From positions 20,522,001-20,586,000 of the forward strand of contig JBHGNT010000012.1 of assembly GCA_043228905.1 (NCBI GenBank): 64,000 bases of DNA, read 5' to 3'. Position 1 is the stretch's first letter. Every line of letters starts with the position of its first letter. A program made the translations under genes and the position numbers. This stretch comes from Azolla caroliniana (taxonomy: Eukaryota > Polypodiophyta). Shown piece after piece: positions 23,920 to 37,357 of this stretch. Below the pieces are notes generated by a model. That model searched no databases, had not been told where the DNA came from, and was given only the letters and a program-made list of their open reading frames with translations.

Positions 23920-24094
23920 CTTAACTAGCTTAACTAGTTTGAGCGTTTAAGTAGGGCTCAAGCCAAATTGAACCAATGTCAAACAGGTTAAGAAAGTTCA
24001 AGCCTAAACCAAGCCAAACTAAACCGTCAAACAATCAAGCCGTTTAACAATGGTTAAACAGCTCAGTTTAGGCTTGAGTTGATAAATTTCCTAG
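23613..24094. mobile_element. MITE-like element P (482 bp) with microsatellites inside
   Basis: Ends are loosely inverted: CTAGGAATCGACAATGG at the left and the inverse of CTAGGAAATTTATCAAC at the right. The interior is rich in GGTTTAACC-type motifs. It holds a (CT)n run at about 23842-23860 and a (GT)n run at 23883-23918. No target duplication is visible. Classification as an inverted-repeat element is tentative. Confidence 0.4.
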
Positions 24095-24780
24095 TCCTAG
24101 TACAATCCTTCCTAAACAAAACCAATATGGATTTGATGAACATTTCATCATATGAATGTCTTAAGACTCATTCGTACTCAAAAAGAGGTAAATTAAATAC
24201 CTTAGGGCAATACTTCATTGGATTGTGCTAAAATGCAAACTACGTCAATATTCTCGGCCAAAAAAGAGGCAAAGTAGGATCTACAATTTTTTAACATCTC
24301 TATGCCCAAAAAGAGGTCAATCATGTTCCGAAAGAGGTCAATCATGTTGTGGTGCTAGTAATATCTTTAGGTACAACCCTACTTAAGAAGAGGTCACAGA
24401 CAATTTCGTCGAGGTCAAAAGTCGAAATAAGGTCTCTTGATCTTATGATCTAAATCAGACATGGATACTAGGGCTACCTAACCACCAATGTAGAGGACAA
24501 GTATTAAGTGAATTGGGCCATAATGGGCTAACTATGGGTAACACACCAACAACAATAACAAAACACATCATCAAGTAAAATGTGTGTGTGTGTGGAAAGG
24601 GGGGGAGAGGGGAGTGTGAATTTTCCTAAATAATGGTAACCCTAAGTCAGCTCACTCTTAATAAATTTTCTTACATCATCTATAAATGATCGGTATTATA
24701 AATATTCCTGGTGAGAAAGTCCTTGATTTCTTAAACCACCATGGAGAAGTGACTTCATTTGAAGCATTAGTAGAGCACAA
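24095..24780. other. non-coding spacer
   Basis: The motif AAAAAGAGGTCAA and near-forms recur around 24183-24400 in loose order. No gene recognised. Confidence 0.3.
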
Positions 24781-24899
24781 TTGTGATACCTATCAAGTCG
24801 ATCAAAGGGCGGGAAATGTTTCTGAAATTAAAGCATATGACAAGGTACAACCATAAATTGAAGATATTGAGTGGACAATATGCAATTGAGGCAAAGTTT

Positions 24900-25760
24900 A
24901 TTGAATTCGTGCGTCACATAAGCTGTATGAAAGTTTTTTACACATCAGTTCATCTTGTAAGGATAGATCTGATTCATGAGCTCTTCACTTGGCAACTTTT
25001 TAACATCTTAAAAGCTATAGGGCTATGCAGAGGTGATAGATCTGAAGACAAGTTTGTGTGGTATGCATCGGCCCAAGAATTTGTAAATATTGCATTGCTA
25101 CTTATGGCGTGCATCAAGTCATTACCTTTGGCTTGCCATAGACCTCAAAGACATTGTCAAAGCAGAATCTTGAATGAACTTAGGGTTGTTTTATATCAAA
25201 AGAAACAATGACAACATGGCATCTGGAATTTTGCCCTTCAAGCAGTAGAAAAAGGATAAGAAGTGAAATCTGAAAATAGGGTTTGGAATATTATCTTGTA
25301 ATCACTAATATGCTAAATGATGTGTATGCAGAATTCCATTTCTTCTTATGGGAGGGATGGAGTCATTGAACAGGTGGGGGGAGGATGGTCTTACGTATGC
25401 ATTCGGAAAATTCTATTTCTTCTTATGTGATGGATGGAGTCATTGTTCTTCAAATATTGCGTTCAACATGTGATTTTCATGGTCGAATACATCTGATTTA
25501 AAAGAAAGGAAAGGAAATCCATATTGCCATCGCTAAGCTAGGTATCAACTTGGATATGCTCAGTAGAAGCACTATTGATATGTATGCAACATGTGGAAGT
25601 AAACTATTCAATGGGCTGAGATCCCTCAAGGAGGGTGTCAATCACATGGCTTTACAGGAAGGCATGTTCATACATGCTGAAATCATGGATCGAGGCATAC
25701 AAAGTGACCTCTATACCATAATGCTTTCCTTGAGTTTTACGTTGAATATGTAAAATAGAG
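24900..25760 (+). pseudogene. possible PPR-protein relic
   Basis: Two short stretches resemble pentatricopeptide-repeat proteins of the organellar RNA-processing type. One reads ALLLMACIKSLPLA (about 25095-25140). The other reads STIDMYATCGS (about 25565-25600) and ALQEGMFIHAEIMDRGI (about 25650-25700), matching the family patterns LIDMYAKCGS and G..IHA.I...G. Stops and frame changes separate them. The evidence is only motif-level, so the call is weak. Confidence 0.4.
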
Positions 25761-26656
25761 GATGCTTGGTCCTTGTAAATGTGATGGTGTATTGGATGCA
25801 TGTAAAGTTTGTCAAGGATTAGATGACCCAAAGGTGGTATCTAGATATGTTGAATATGAACATGATGTGGAAGATTTATTTGCTTTGAGCATATGCAAAA
25901 TCATGGTATGTTTCAACTATTGAGGAAGTGCTAAATCAAGTCTATCAAATGAACGATTCATGGCTAGCCAATGTCTTACACAAGATGTGTCGGGGAAGGA
26001 TAATCACTTCCTTTCCATCATTTTGTATTTTGTAGCTGATATGCTGTTTAAAACTAATGGAAGGATATATGTTTTCTAAATAAAAAATAAAAAAATTCTT
26101 ACATCATCAATGTGCCCAACAATTTAATGTAATGGTAGACTTCATTTTTTAGACCTAAGTAATGGAGGCCTAAATAAATACAAGTTATTCGGGGATCAAC
26201 AAAAATCAAAATTTATATTGTAAACATAAATTGCATGGTTCAACTCCTCGTGTTTGTGCTTTTGCATTCTCCTCATAGAATAATTTTGTTAACATATTTT
26301 GTTCTCAATAACCTCTTGAAAGAGCATTGAGATGTGCTATTCGAGCAATTATATCATTATATAATTGCATTTTTTTCAATTATATGTGAGATGTGAAGAA
26401 TTTTCTTTGTCTCAATAATTTGTGATATTTAAGTAGTCCTACGGTTAATTCATCCTCCTTTACTTAATTTCTTTATTCAATGATTGGAGAGTGCAACTAA
26501 GGTTACTAGAAAGGGTAATTGGGATGTTCCCAAGTGGCATATGGAGTCAAGCAATTATCATGCACTCTATATAGGATGGGTTATTCAATCTATTTTTCAC
26601 TTATATGGTGAAAAAGCCAAGATCATCATTTTGTCAAAACATTAGAGTTTGAATGA
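25761..26656. other. non-coding stretch
   Basis: I see nothing recognisable beyond possible continuation of the PPR relic up to about 25900. Confidence 0.3.
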
Positions 26657-27125
26657 ACCTAAATATGGTTCATTTATTGGCTTCCTCAAGCTAGTCAAGA
26701 ACCAAACATATTATCAACTACTAGCCTTGCTTCATACAAGCACATATCAAACAAGTTTTGTGCATTACCCCAACATCCTTTGCAAGTCCTTGCATTTTAC
26801 ATACAAGGAAAATTCTTATCCATCAAAATTAGACACAACGAAATGAGGGTTTAGTGTTGTTAGCTCAATAATATTTTTCATGAGTGTCCTTTATAGAAAC
26901 CTAAATATGGTTCAATTATTGGCTTTCTCAAGCTAGCCAAGAACCACGACTCATCTTGCTTCATTCTTGAGCACATATCAAAAACGTTTTGCACATTACC
27001 TCAACATACTTTTGCAAGTCCTTGCATTTTATAGAGAGAGGAGAATTCTTATCCATCAAAATTATGGACAAGGAAATGATGGGTTAACTTTGTTTGATCA
27101 ATAATATGTTTTACGAGTGTCCTTT
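26657..27125. repeat. diverged two-copy tandem duplication (about 235 bp)
   Basis: 26657-26885 and 26891-27125 share AACCTAAATATGGTTCA, AAGTCCTTGCATTTTA and TTCTTATCCATCAAAATTA in the same order with many substitutions and small indels. Confidence 0.75.
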
Positions 27126-27315
27126 GATCACATGAAAAACAAGTTTGGAGTCTAAAAAATAACCCATAAATTCAAGCTCTTTAACACATTGTCGATGCGA
27201 ATAGGTATCTTCAAAAGGCTTAGGTAATGGCACAAGAATCACCTCAACCGAGATTCATAGAAAACATGTAATCTTCACCACACAAAATCTTACTCTCAAC
27301 AACAATTAACAGTCC

Positions 27316-27714
27316 GTAACAGTTCGGTTTGAACCGAACCGAACTACGGCTTAACAACTTAACGGTTTAAACGGTTTGGTTCAAGTTTAGGTTTTTTTTA
27401 ATGGTTCAGTTTAGTTTCAACAATTAGAAACCGCGGTTTATACAGTTTAATGGTTTTTTATTTTTTTTAAATTTGTAAATATTTTTTAAACAATCTTTTC
27501 ATTTTCAAGCCTGATTCTCACATTTTAAGAAAATCTTTAAAATTTTGAAATTTTAAAATTTAAAATAATGAAATATTTTCTAATTTTAAATTTGAATTTT
27601 GACCTAAGTTGAAAACCGAACTGAACCACAAAACCACAGTTTTAATGGTTTGAATTTCTTTAAATGGTTCGGTTTTGACAATCTCAAACCGAATTGAACC
27701 TTCGCCGATTGTTA
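27316..27714. mobile_element. MITE-like element Q, copy 1
   Basis: Very AT-rich interior between inverted GGTTCGGTTT/AAACCGAACC-type ends. The left end reads GTAACAGTTCGGTTTGAACC and the right end GAACCTTCGCCGATTGTTA. The whole interior aligns in order with 47018-47475 (for example ATCTTTTCATTTT, TTCTCACATTTTA, TTTTGACCTAAGTT), so the two are copies of one element. Flanking AACAA motifs may be a target duplication. Confidence 0.6.
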
Positions 27715-28850
27715 ACAACAATGTCACTCCAACAAAGAGGAAGAAGTTCTCATTTTGCATGTCATTAACAACTCATCCCTCTCCTAACAAGATTGTTTCT
27801 AAGAAAGTTCTTCCTTCCAAATGCCCAAATCAAAGTTTGCAACATCTTTCCCCCTTATTCCATAAATATTACTTTGCTAAATTTCTTTTCTTCTCAAATG
27901 AATTTGCTTGTCAATAACTGTCAAATCTTTAACAATAATTTGCTTGTCTATTTCCATAATATGGTGGAACTAGATTGCTCAATGATGATTTAATGGTTAG
28001 GAATGCATAAATCTATTTGCAGGATATATGTATATGCAAGAGGTATTACCTTTGGGAGCATATTGAGTGTACTATGTAATAATAGAGAACATATGTTGCT
28101 ATTCATGTTAAGATATGTTAATAGTTGTAGAATTAAGATTCACGTGTGAGATCAATCAATTAAAATTTATTGTTAAATTTTACAATGTGTTGTCACATGA
28201 CATTAAGAGATCAATGACTTAAAATTGCATGCGTTAGCATGCATCTAACTGTGGTTATCGTGACCCTAAAGTTTTGTTTGATTTAGCCATCGAATGTATG
28301 GCATTTTCTTTGAAAAGCAAAATGTGCAAGTAGATGTGTATTGTTATTTGGAATGAGAATTGTTACATTTACTATTTCAAGGAAGATAAATAACGAAGGC
28401 TCAAAGGGACTTCATTATGTGCAATCCATGCTGCCGAATGCTAACATTTTATCGTTTTGTCTCATGAATACCAAAGTCCTTCAACCTATTCATTTATGTG
28501 CAAGGTCAAACTAGAGGTTTTTTATGTCAATAGCCAAGATTACTCGACCATAACAAATACTCCTTGCTCACGATTATATTATTAAGATTGACCTCATACT
28601 CCATGTGAGTTAGTCATAACCATTATAATAAGTATGCCTTTTTTTAATCAATCCTTAATGCTTCCACCTCTTGAGTAATAGAACAATGGGGCATTTGAGT
28701 TTGTTCTCATAGCTTGATGGACACATGGGATCTAGAAGGCAAAATCATAGAAAATACACAAGCCTTGTGAGTAATGTATGTGAGTTGTTCTAATGCAATA
28801 TCAACGGATGCATCAAAAAATCACATTCGTTGATATATAGAACCTCTTAA
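27715..28850. other. region downstream of the NPF gene
   Basis: AT-rich sequence with no gene seen. It includes the NPF 3' flank, where no clear polyadenylation signal could be singled out. Confidence 0.35.
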
Positions 28851-31306
28851 TCATCTTAATTCCATGGGTGCAAGTGATGTATGATGCCATTTGGAAAACA
28901 TGACAAAGAGGGCAAAAGTGAGCAAGAGAATGCCATCGAGGAGCCAATAGAAGTAATCAAGGTGACTGGAGTTCAAATCATCGGATATCCAACTCGTGAT
29001 AGAGGTGACAACTTGGACAATGAAGGTGCTCCCGAAATTCCCTAGAGCCATACCTGAAAGGAATATCGCCGTGGCAAGGCTTCGCATACTAACTGGTGAG
29101 TAAGTGTAGTTAAAATCCAAGTTCCCACAGGCAAAGAAAACATTAGTCAACCCTTCCAATACATATTGTGGCACTAACCAAAAAATGCTCATAGGGACCA
29201 CATCATCATCAACATCGACAACTTTTAAACCTACATATTTAACACTTCTCATGTGGGCTATCCTTAGCCTTTGAGACTCAACAATGGCCGCGACAAGGAA
29301 TGCACTTATAGCCATCAAGAGGCCTATTCCCATTCTTTCAATAGGTGATAAATCCTTTTTTCTTGTCTTCCTAATGAATGGTGCAATGACCCATGAATAA
29401 CATGGTGCCCCCACTACTACGGAGATAAAACTAAATAGCCCCATGGACGATGAAGGCAGTTTAAACACGAAACCTATTTTATTGTCCATAGTGGTGCCTT
29501 GAAGCACAAAGAATGTACTCTTTTGGGCAGTCACCGAGCACACCAATACACCACATACCCAAAAGGGTATTAGTCTCACCACACTCTTCACTTCCTTAAC
29601 ATCTTCAAGGGTGGAGTCATGTAAACCAAACCTTTCACAAAAAGTTATGTTTATCACCACATGGAAAATCCTCGCGAGAGGATTTACACCATTGGTTCTT
29701 GAATCCCGGATCCTCGGTATGGCGAAAAGCACCAACAAGAGGCTAAGGAGTCCTGACACTGCTGACATTCCGAACCCCATTGCCCATCTGCCTTGGTTTT
29801 GTACATAGGAAACACAAGTTGTGGCTAGTAACAACCCAACATTGGTTGATGCGATGTAGAGGGTCACAAACACTGATTTGTGGCTCAAGGAATCAAATTG
29901 TCCGGCTCCGAGCGAGACTATGTTCGGAGTAGATGATGCCGATCCGATCCCCATTGCGTAAAGAGCTACGTAGAAGGCCACAAATTGATAAGAAGTTGGC
30001 GATGTTTGTGTGCTTTGCTCATTGGCTATAATGCTCCCCAAAAGAGCGAATGCCATTAAGCCCTGGAGAAATGATTTGTAAGCAACAAATTCATGGGTTT
30101 CAAAATCTCAATATAGAGGAAGCTCGCATCAAACAATGCAAATTTCGTAGTGAAATTTAGGACCAAATTTTCGCCGTAAAATGGAGGTTTCCGATGCACT
30201 TTTCATCAAACTTTGTACGAAGCTCTTGTATTTCCCGTGGAATTGGCCATTAGAATGTCATACATGGTAACAAAAAGATCATGGATGGATTACTTAAAGA
30301 GAATATTACATTCTAATCTTCGATGATGTGGAAATCATATAGCGCCATCTAAATGTCTAAGATATATGAGAGCACACAATATATTATTACAACTTACCAT
30401 AACAAATAGTATATGGTAGACCACGGAAGCCCACATATGACCCACGGAAGAGTCTCCGATGGAAGCACCAATCACGGACATGAGGAAAGAAGTGCCTATC
30501 CAATTGGTCACAATATTGGAGGCGGATGCATTGTCCTCATCCATCATGTCCAACAAGAAGATCACCAAGTTCACAGTGCAACCCGAGACGGCCAACGATT
30601 GAAGAGAATGTGCACCTACATTATAAAGCTGTGACATGTTATCTTGTGACCTCAATCCAAATAAAATACCAACACATTGCCACATCAATCCAAAGCATTA
30701 TACCAATGTATCATTACATCATTCCAAAGCACGATACCAATACATCATTATATCAATCCAAAGCAATAATACCAATGCATTGTCACATCAATCCAACCCA
30801 CAGTTTGGACTTTTCCCGACATCACGTGTCTAGCAGTGGCATGACTGGATTTCAACAACATATCAACATTACAAGCTTTGGAAGGAAATTGCATGCATGT
30901 AGTACTTATATAATATGTATCTGTAGATGTATGCATTCATGTTTGGATGCTTGTATCTATAGAACATTTATGTATGTGTACCGAGCAAGAACATGGCGGC
31001 TTTCCATCCTCCAATGGACCGATATTGAGTTGAAATGAGCTGATCCAAAGTTTGATCAGTGGACCTAGTTTTGGGCCAACAATCAATCTTAGTGACAAAT
31101 GCCATACTCTTATTATAATCAACATCAATAGAATCCTCAACTACAGCTAAATCTGAGGCTTGTTTAATCTTTCCTACACTACTACTACTATCACAACAAC
31201 TACTACTACTACTAATGCTACTACTACTACTACCATTATAAGGCTCTATTTGGAGCAGGGGCTCATTTAGCTGCAAACAAAATTCTTGCTCAAACTTGGT
31301 TGCCAT
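28851..31306 (-). CDS. NPF-like: NRT1/PTR family (NPF) transporter, 3 exons
   Basis: Major-facilitator membrane transporter of the plant NPF family, whose members carry nitrate, peptides, hormones or other metabolites; the substrate cannot be read from sequence. Exons on the minus strand: 31306-30982, 30615-30398 and 30062-28851. Introns are GT-AG, and lengths sum to 1755 nt (584 codons plus stop), typical of the family. Features: Ser-rich N-terminus (residues about 26-44); GGWKAAMFLLG at the start of helix 1; LGAGQFD matching the family FGADQFD motif; FWLVPQYVLEGLTNVF; and SMRSLATAIFLSGMALGNFGS near the C-terminus. Oddity: the helix 1 ExxER motif is replaced (GAHSLQSLAVSG where relatives read GNEACERLAYYG), so normal proton coupling is doubtful. 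The frame is open throughout. Confidence 0.9.
30665..30800. repeat. short tandem repeat in NPF intron 1
   Basis: Three to four units of roughly 35-40 bp with the pattern ATACCAATRCAT..ACATCAATCCAAAGCA. It lies wholly within intron 1 (30616-30981). Confidence 0.75.
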
Positions 31307-34300
31307 GGTAAAGAGTGGGCTATATAATGCAAAAGGAATTAGATAAAGAAATGCTCTGTTTTTTTGTAAACATTAGTTCCTTGCATTAAGACATTTCAGT
31401 TTTTTTTGAGAGGAGTTGGTTTGCCCATTCCTTTGAAAAGAAGGTTATAGAATCAACATTTTTCTCTTTGTTTCTTTTTCTTTACTCATTTTCTTTTACC
31501 TTGTACCTCAAGCAAAGGTGCAAATTATATGAACATTTCCCCGTGTGTGAAAGCGCACCACCCACCCACTATGCCTTGTGTTTTTGCTCGCAACTCCCCC
31601 AACAACATTACCAACGCTACCAAAGAAAACTTCTAAGAGTAAATTTTTTGTGCTAGGAAAGAAAGCTTCTAAGAGTAAATTTTTTGAGCTAGGAAAGAAA
31701 GGTTCTAAGAGTAAATTCTTTTTGCTAGGAGGAAAGATGAAAGACGACACCTCGATTGCTCGTGATCCGTCTGATTAGCAATAATTTTCTCGAGATTAAA
31801 GAAAGACTATTTTCAAATCTTGTGAAATGTGCAACATACGCTAAACCTAGTTTTTCTTCGAATGTTGCGAATCTCCTCCAGAGTAAGATCATATCCAACT
31901 TAGTGGAATTATACCCTATAGTGGGAAAATGTGTGCAACTTGTGTAGTAGTTAGCTGTTGCATTTTTTGTATTATTATACCCCTCCATTCCAATCCATTG
32001 TTTAGAGACAATTATAGCAATGATATTTGTCAACTAGGATGTTACACGATCTCACTCTCTTGGAGTAATGAATACAACCAACTACAAAAATGTTGACGGG
32101 CTAGCATGTAGTTAATGAAAATAATGTGCATGTTTGTGAAGAGTAGTAGTATGCTTATATTGTGCACTAGCCCAATTTCAAAATTGCATAATATATTGGG
32201 TGATGCCTCTATCATCATTACCAATGCATAAGACCATTTTATGTATTAGATGGCGTCTCTATTGAAGTCTAGTGTCTTTTGTGGTGTGAATGTTGATGGA
32301 TCAAGATTTTGCCATCAATCAAGGCTAAGGCGCGTGCATTCACCCCCTTCTATAGTTGATACAAGAGGCTAGTTTTAACTTGGTTGTGTTCATGTGTCGT
32401 GCTACTATGCGTGAAGTTTAGATTTGATAGGATTGTAAAAGATCCTTCCCTCATAGATGATTTGGTTTTAAAACATCTTTTTTGATGTTATAATCATGGT
32501 CTTTTAAAATGTAGATTGTACTCCAACAAGTTTGCATTATAAAGTGGTGATTTGGAAATATTTGAAGTTATGACAATTTAAAATTGTAAGAAAAATAGAA
32601 TTAAGTTGTTGGGATCTAGTTACATACAATTCATTGATTGCTTGCATTTCCTCTTTTCTTTTGAAGTAAGAGAGAATCATGGGATAGAAAATCACATTCC
32701 AAGTTCTCATGGGCAATCAAGTGTTTCAACTTTCCTTTTGGACCTAAAATGATTATTTACATATATTGATATACTTTGTTGAGAATAATGGTTTTCGTGC
32801 TTTGTGAATCTCCCTTGAAGTATACACTATACAATACCTTTTCAGAATAGGTCTTGGTTTTGCAAATTTCAGCTTCCTATTTCTATAAGAAATGTCAATT
32901 TTATTCATGACTATGTAAAAATGTTTTTAAAATATGCTTAACAATGAAGCAACAAAGACAAAAAGCACAAAAAATACATATTTTGAACTATATTATAAAC
33001 TTTTTTGAACCCATGGAAACCAAAATTTTATGTGATACATTGGATACAAATTTAGATGTAATAGTACACATGCATAAGATAGTATCTTCATGCTTTTGGT
33101 GTGGGAGTTTTCCAAAGTGGCTCATCATGGACATTCAAGAGTACCAAATGAGAGAAGACTTTAGTGCATACATGAGTATTGTGAATATAAGATCAAGATT
33201 ACCTACTTCATACATGTATTTAGTCAACGAGAAGTGGCACCATTGCTTTGAATCATATATTGAATGTAGAGTGTCCATATGAAGCAATCTCAAAGGAAAA
33301 GGTATGCATTCTACTTGTGTCTATAGGTGATCAATATTGTTGTGTTCCATGAGCTAAAGACATATTACAAGTACACTCCAATAGAGTTTCATTATGGAGA
33401 TGATTAAAGGTAAAGACATATTACGAGCACATTCGAGCATAGTTTCTCGATGGGGATGATCACTAAATTGTGTGAGAAACGTAACTAGTGATGATGTACT
33501 CTTCATGGGATTAGAATCATGATATGTACTGAGAATCATGTTGAGGAGATTAATTCTTTGTGATATTAGTGAGAAACCCAAGGAAGATTGGTGTTTTATA
33601 AAGGATGAAGACATGGGAAACACTTTCAAGAAAGGTAATTCAAAATGATGTTTGCTACATTAAAGGCATATGTATGGATGATGTTAAACTTCGAAATTGG
33701 TAAACCATGGGGGAAGTGTTTTAATATCAACTTGTAGTCAATGGTATTGACAAGGTTTTAAGCATGAAGAATGCATTGACATGGATTTGTTTACTACTTT
33801 ACTATGTTCCATGAGGAGATTCCTTAGTGTAAATATGTAATGAATGTTCCATGGCGTGGCATGAAGATTTCAATTTTTGTAGATCCAAAAAAAAGTGCAT
33901 GATTTTAATGTTCAGCTAATAATCATTTACTGTAAAGTATCTTATGAGTTTGTAGAGCTGGCATGGTCACTCATGCATTCTATATCCTATATTTCAAGGA
34001 TTATATACCCATTATGTACAAAAGGGGGTTTACCCTATCAATTGACCTCAAGTAGATCAATGCCAACAATAGGACTAATCAATTATTTCTTTGTTTGTAG
34101 GCACATCTTTGTCTGTCTCAACACTCTTGCTTGTTCCACATCATCATCTTATGATTGGGCTAGCATCTCAATCCCTTCCTCATCATCATCCACCCTTGTA
34201 GAATTCACTATTCTTCTCTTGCTCTTACTCTTCTCCCATTTCTCCAACTTGATTTTTGATCCTACACTTCCTTCTAGTTCTTGCTCACATGATTTCCTTT

Positions 34301-35448
34301 CATGCTTTTCTCATAGTTTCCCACCCTCACAAGTATCTTATTCCTTTCTTACACTTTTGGCTTGGTTTGCCTGTGCCCATCTTGGGTTGCAACATGCTTT
34401 GCTCCTACCAACCTTGCAATGCCCTCTACTCTTGCTTGGGTTGCATTTGCTTTGCTTTGGTTTGCTCCTCCCTACCCTAGAGAATAATGTGGGTTTCTCC
34501 TTGTTATGGTCATCTATGCTCTTACCTACTCTTGTCTTCAACATGCCCTATTCGAACTTTTTGATTTGGTGTACTCCTCTATTTGGTCATGACACTTTTG
34601 CTCATATGCTTTGCTCTTGCCCAACCTCCACTTCTCCCCTTTTTCTCCACATACCCAACCCACTCTTTTGGTCTATGTGTATTGTTTATTTGTGCCTATT
34701 CACTATTCGTTTACTTTTGTAAGGTATTTGAGCTCTAATCACAAGTACTTGGAGTGATTCTAGATTGTGATACAAATATTGATTTTGTAAAAGATGTTGA
34801 TACAAAAGCTACGTAAGTGTTGTCCTCTTTGTCAGATGTTTCTACAACTCCATGGAAAGGACAAATATCTAACTCTATTCTATATCATTTTTTTGAGTTA
34901 CACATATAGGTTTCTGAATATGTGAGCTAAGGACACAACAAGAAGAAGCTTAGAAAGAATCTAAAATGAGGGAGACAATTCAATGACAAGGTAATTTGAT
35001 GGGCTGATTTCTTCATAGCATAATAAAAAGATCATAGAGATGTGATGCCTTCATTGTGCCATTATGTTAATGTGGCCTGTGGTAAACTTCAAGAAACTTA
35101 TAGAAACTCATAATAGTAGTGAACGTGACGAGTTTATACATAATAAACATGACTTTTTACTTATCAAACAAGCACACACACATACAAACATGCAAACAAA
35201 CAAAGCTACATAAGGACAAACACCATTTAAAAACAATATTTTTGCAAATTATTTAGAAAAAAGTTTAAAATTTTTTCCCGAAAATTTAAAATAAAACACA
35301 ATTAAAAAAATATTTCTTTGGTGCATCACATATTGACTTATAATTGTGTAGCTAATGTTGCACAACAACAATATGTAAATGATGCAATTAGTGACTTCCA
35401 TAGTGATGTGTTTTTGCATCACTAAAACCCTATTACATATATAAGTTT
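31307..35448. other. intergenic region upstream of NPF
   Basis: About 4.1 kb. Apart from the small repeat at 31631-31739 I see no gene, RNA gene or mobile element. A pyrimidine-rich tract at 34090-34720 keeps a long frame open but has no recognisable domain. The NPF promoter should lie just right of 31306. Confidence 0.4.
31631..31739. repeat. three-copy tandem repeat, 36-37 bp unit
   Basis: TTCTAAGAGTAAATT followed by TTGTGCTAGGAAAGAAAG recurs at 31631, 31668 and 31704. It lies about 330 bp upstream of the NPF start, in its presumed promoter region. Confidence 0.85.
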
Positions 35449-36415
35449 TGGGATGACATGCTGATCGTCGGATCGGATCGGATCAAAATCGGAAATCTGA
35501 AGAAGGCCTTGAACTGGACCTTCTTAATGAAAGATCTGGGTCCGGCAAGACAGATATTGGGGATGCAAATAGTCGGGGACCATACGGAGAAGCTATTGTG
35601 GCTGTCACAGGAGAAGTATGTGACAAAGGTGCTTCAACGGTTTAGCATGTCGGATGCTAAGCCGGTTGGGTCAACACTTCCAGGCAATTTGCAAACAGTT
35701 CGGAAAGCAGAGCCCGAAGACAAAGGCAGAGAAGTCGGAGATGATGAAGATACCATATGCCTCTACTTGATGTACGCAATGGTGTATGCTCGGCCAGATA
35801 TTAGATATGCAATAGGAGTGGTCAGCCAGTTCATGAGCAATCTAGGAAGACCAGTGGTCAAGTGGATACTCCGGTACTTGAAAGACACCTCGAGTATGTG
35901 CCTCCGATTCGGCTCCGGAAAACCTCAACTTAAAGGATTTACAAATTCGGATATGTCGGCTAATGCGAATACCAACTGATCTACATCCAAATATGTCATG
36001 ACTTATGTAGGGGGAGTTGTATCGTGGTAGTCAAGGCTGTAGAAGTCCGTTGCATTGTCGACAATGGAAGCAGAGTATATGGTAGTTGTGGAAGCCGGCA
36101 AAGAGGTAATCTGAATCAAGGACTTCATCGGAGAGTTAGGGATCCGGCAGGAGGAATTCCAGCTCTACTATGATAGTCAAAGTGTCATCCACCTCACGAA
36201 GAACGTTGCATACCACTCTCAGACCAAGCACATCCAGAGGAGATATCACTGGCTCCAAGAGAAGGTAGAAGATAAAGAGTTCTTGTTGACAAAGATCCAT
36301 ACGGAGGAGAATGGGCCGGACATGTTGACCAAGGTGTTGTCAGTCGACAAGCTGGACGTATGTCGGAGACGGATCAGATTGACGAGACATCCCATGCTGA
36401 AGTGAAGGGGGAGTT
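35449..36415 (+). pseudogene. copia RT/RNase H fragment (G), 5'-truncated
   Basis: Begins abruptly inside RT at the catalytic motif (DDMLIVGSDRIK), with no upstream element sequence. It continues through QEKYVTKVLQRFSMSDAKP, the PDIRYAIGVVSQFMS region and RNase H (STSKYVMTYVGG, ALSTMEAEYM, DSQSVIHL, KTKHIQRRYHW) to a stop and the purine tract GTGAAGGGGGAG. TGA/TAG stops interrupt RNase H from about 35978 on. Same family as F (57668-63044) and M (43335). Confidence 0.85.
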
Positions 36416-36920
36416 TGTTGGGAAACAAGTCCCTCCAGATGGGATCCGGATGAGTCGGATCGGATGGATCCGGAAGGAGTCCCGCCGGATCCGGTATGAA
36501 CCAGCAAATAGGAACATATTAGTAAATATGTTCAGACATGACTGTTGAGGTCATATTTGTAAATAGCCCCAAAGTTATATAAGTATAAATATAACTAGGG
36601 AAATATTGTTATTGTTGTGATCATTATTATAGTGTTATCATTATCGTTGTACATATATAGAGATAGAGAGGGAGAGAGAGAGAGAAATATAGAAAGGTCT
36701 CTATTGTAACCACCGGTTGGTGAATCTAGAGCTCGAGGTTGTTGCCTCTGAGTCTCTAATTGTACCCTTCCTCTCATAGTGACAGTTGGAGTTTGTGGGC
36801 TCTCGTGGTTTTTCCCGATTAGGGTTTTCCACATTAATACTTAGTGTCGTCTTATTTCTATTTTCTATTTTCTTCTGTTGAAGTAAGTGAGACTTGGTTG
36901 TGGCTGAGCACTATTCTGCA
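36416..36920 (+). repeat. 3' LTR of copia G (right end approximate)
   Basis: Starts TGTTGGGAAACAAG right after the purine tract. It shares landmarks with the F, M and H-inserted LTRs: GTAAATAGCCCCAAAGT, TATAAATAT, a (GA)n run, CGTGGTTTTTCCCG, GGGTTTTCCAC and GGTTGTGGC. The exact right end is uncertain because the next element follows closely. Confidence 0.7.
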
Positions 36921-37075
36921 CATTTAAAGGGTGTTGAAATGCACAAAGGAGTTAGTGAGGAATAAATGTGATGTGTACACGTAGTGGGTAGTGGGGGAGT
37001 GTGAAAGTAGAGGGGTTTTAAATGAAGGCAAGATATCTCCTCTGATAAAGAGACGAATATTTGACCACACTTTTG

Positions 37076-37357
37076 TGTGGGGTACGAGTGTTATGTGTGA
37101 AAACAAGAATGGATTTGTAGTCGGTACTGGATAGCAAACAACACGTACAAAAAATAGAATAGGCATGGAGACTTACACACAAATGGAGCTTTAATGGAAA
37201 GCTTCTTATTACTTCGTTCTTTCTCAGAGATACGATACTTTGCTCGTCATCGCTCATTACAGTGTTAGGTATTAGCTTATATACTAAGCCCTAACTTATT
37301 AACGAGTTCACATTCGGACGGATACAATTTGGAAGGAGTCAGCCTTTAATGCCAACA
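37076..37357 (-). repeat. 3' LTR of copia H (282 bp)
   Basis: Same length as the 5' LTR at 42610-42891; on the minus strand it starts TGTTGGCATTAAAGG and ends GTACCCCACA. Confidence 0.9.

Noticed and set aside
32944-33282. 112-codon plus-strand ORF
   Set aside because: No domain, AT-rich, no supporting context.
33895-34722. 275-codon open frame on the plus strand
   Set aside because: Pyrimidine-rich tract giving Leu/Ser/Phe-rich peptide, no domain, and an antisense frame is open too; most likely chance.
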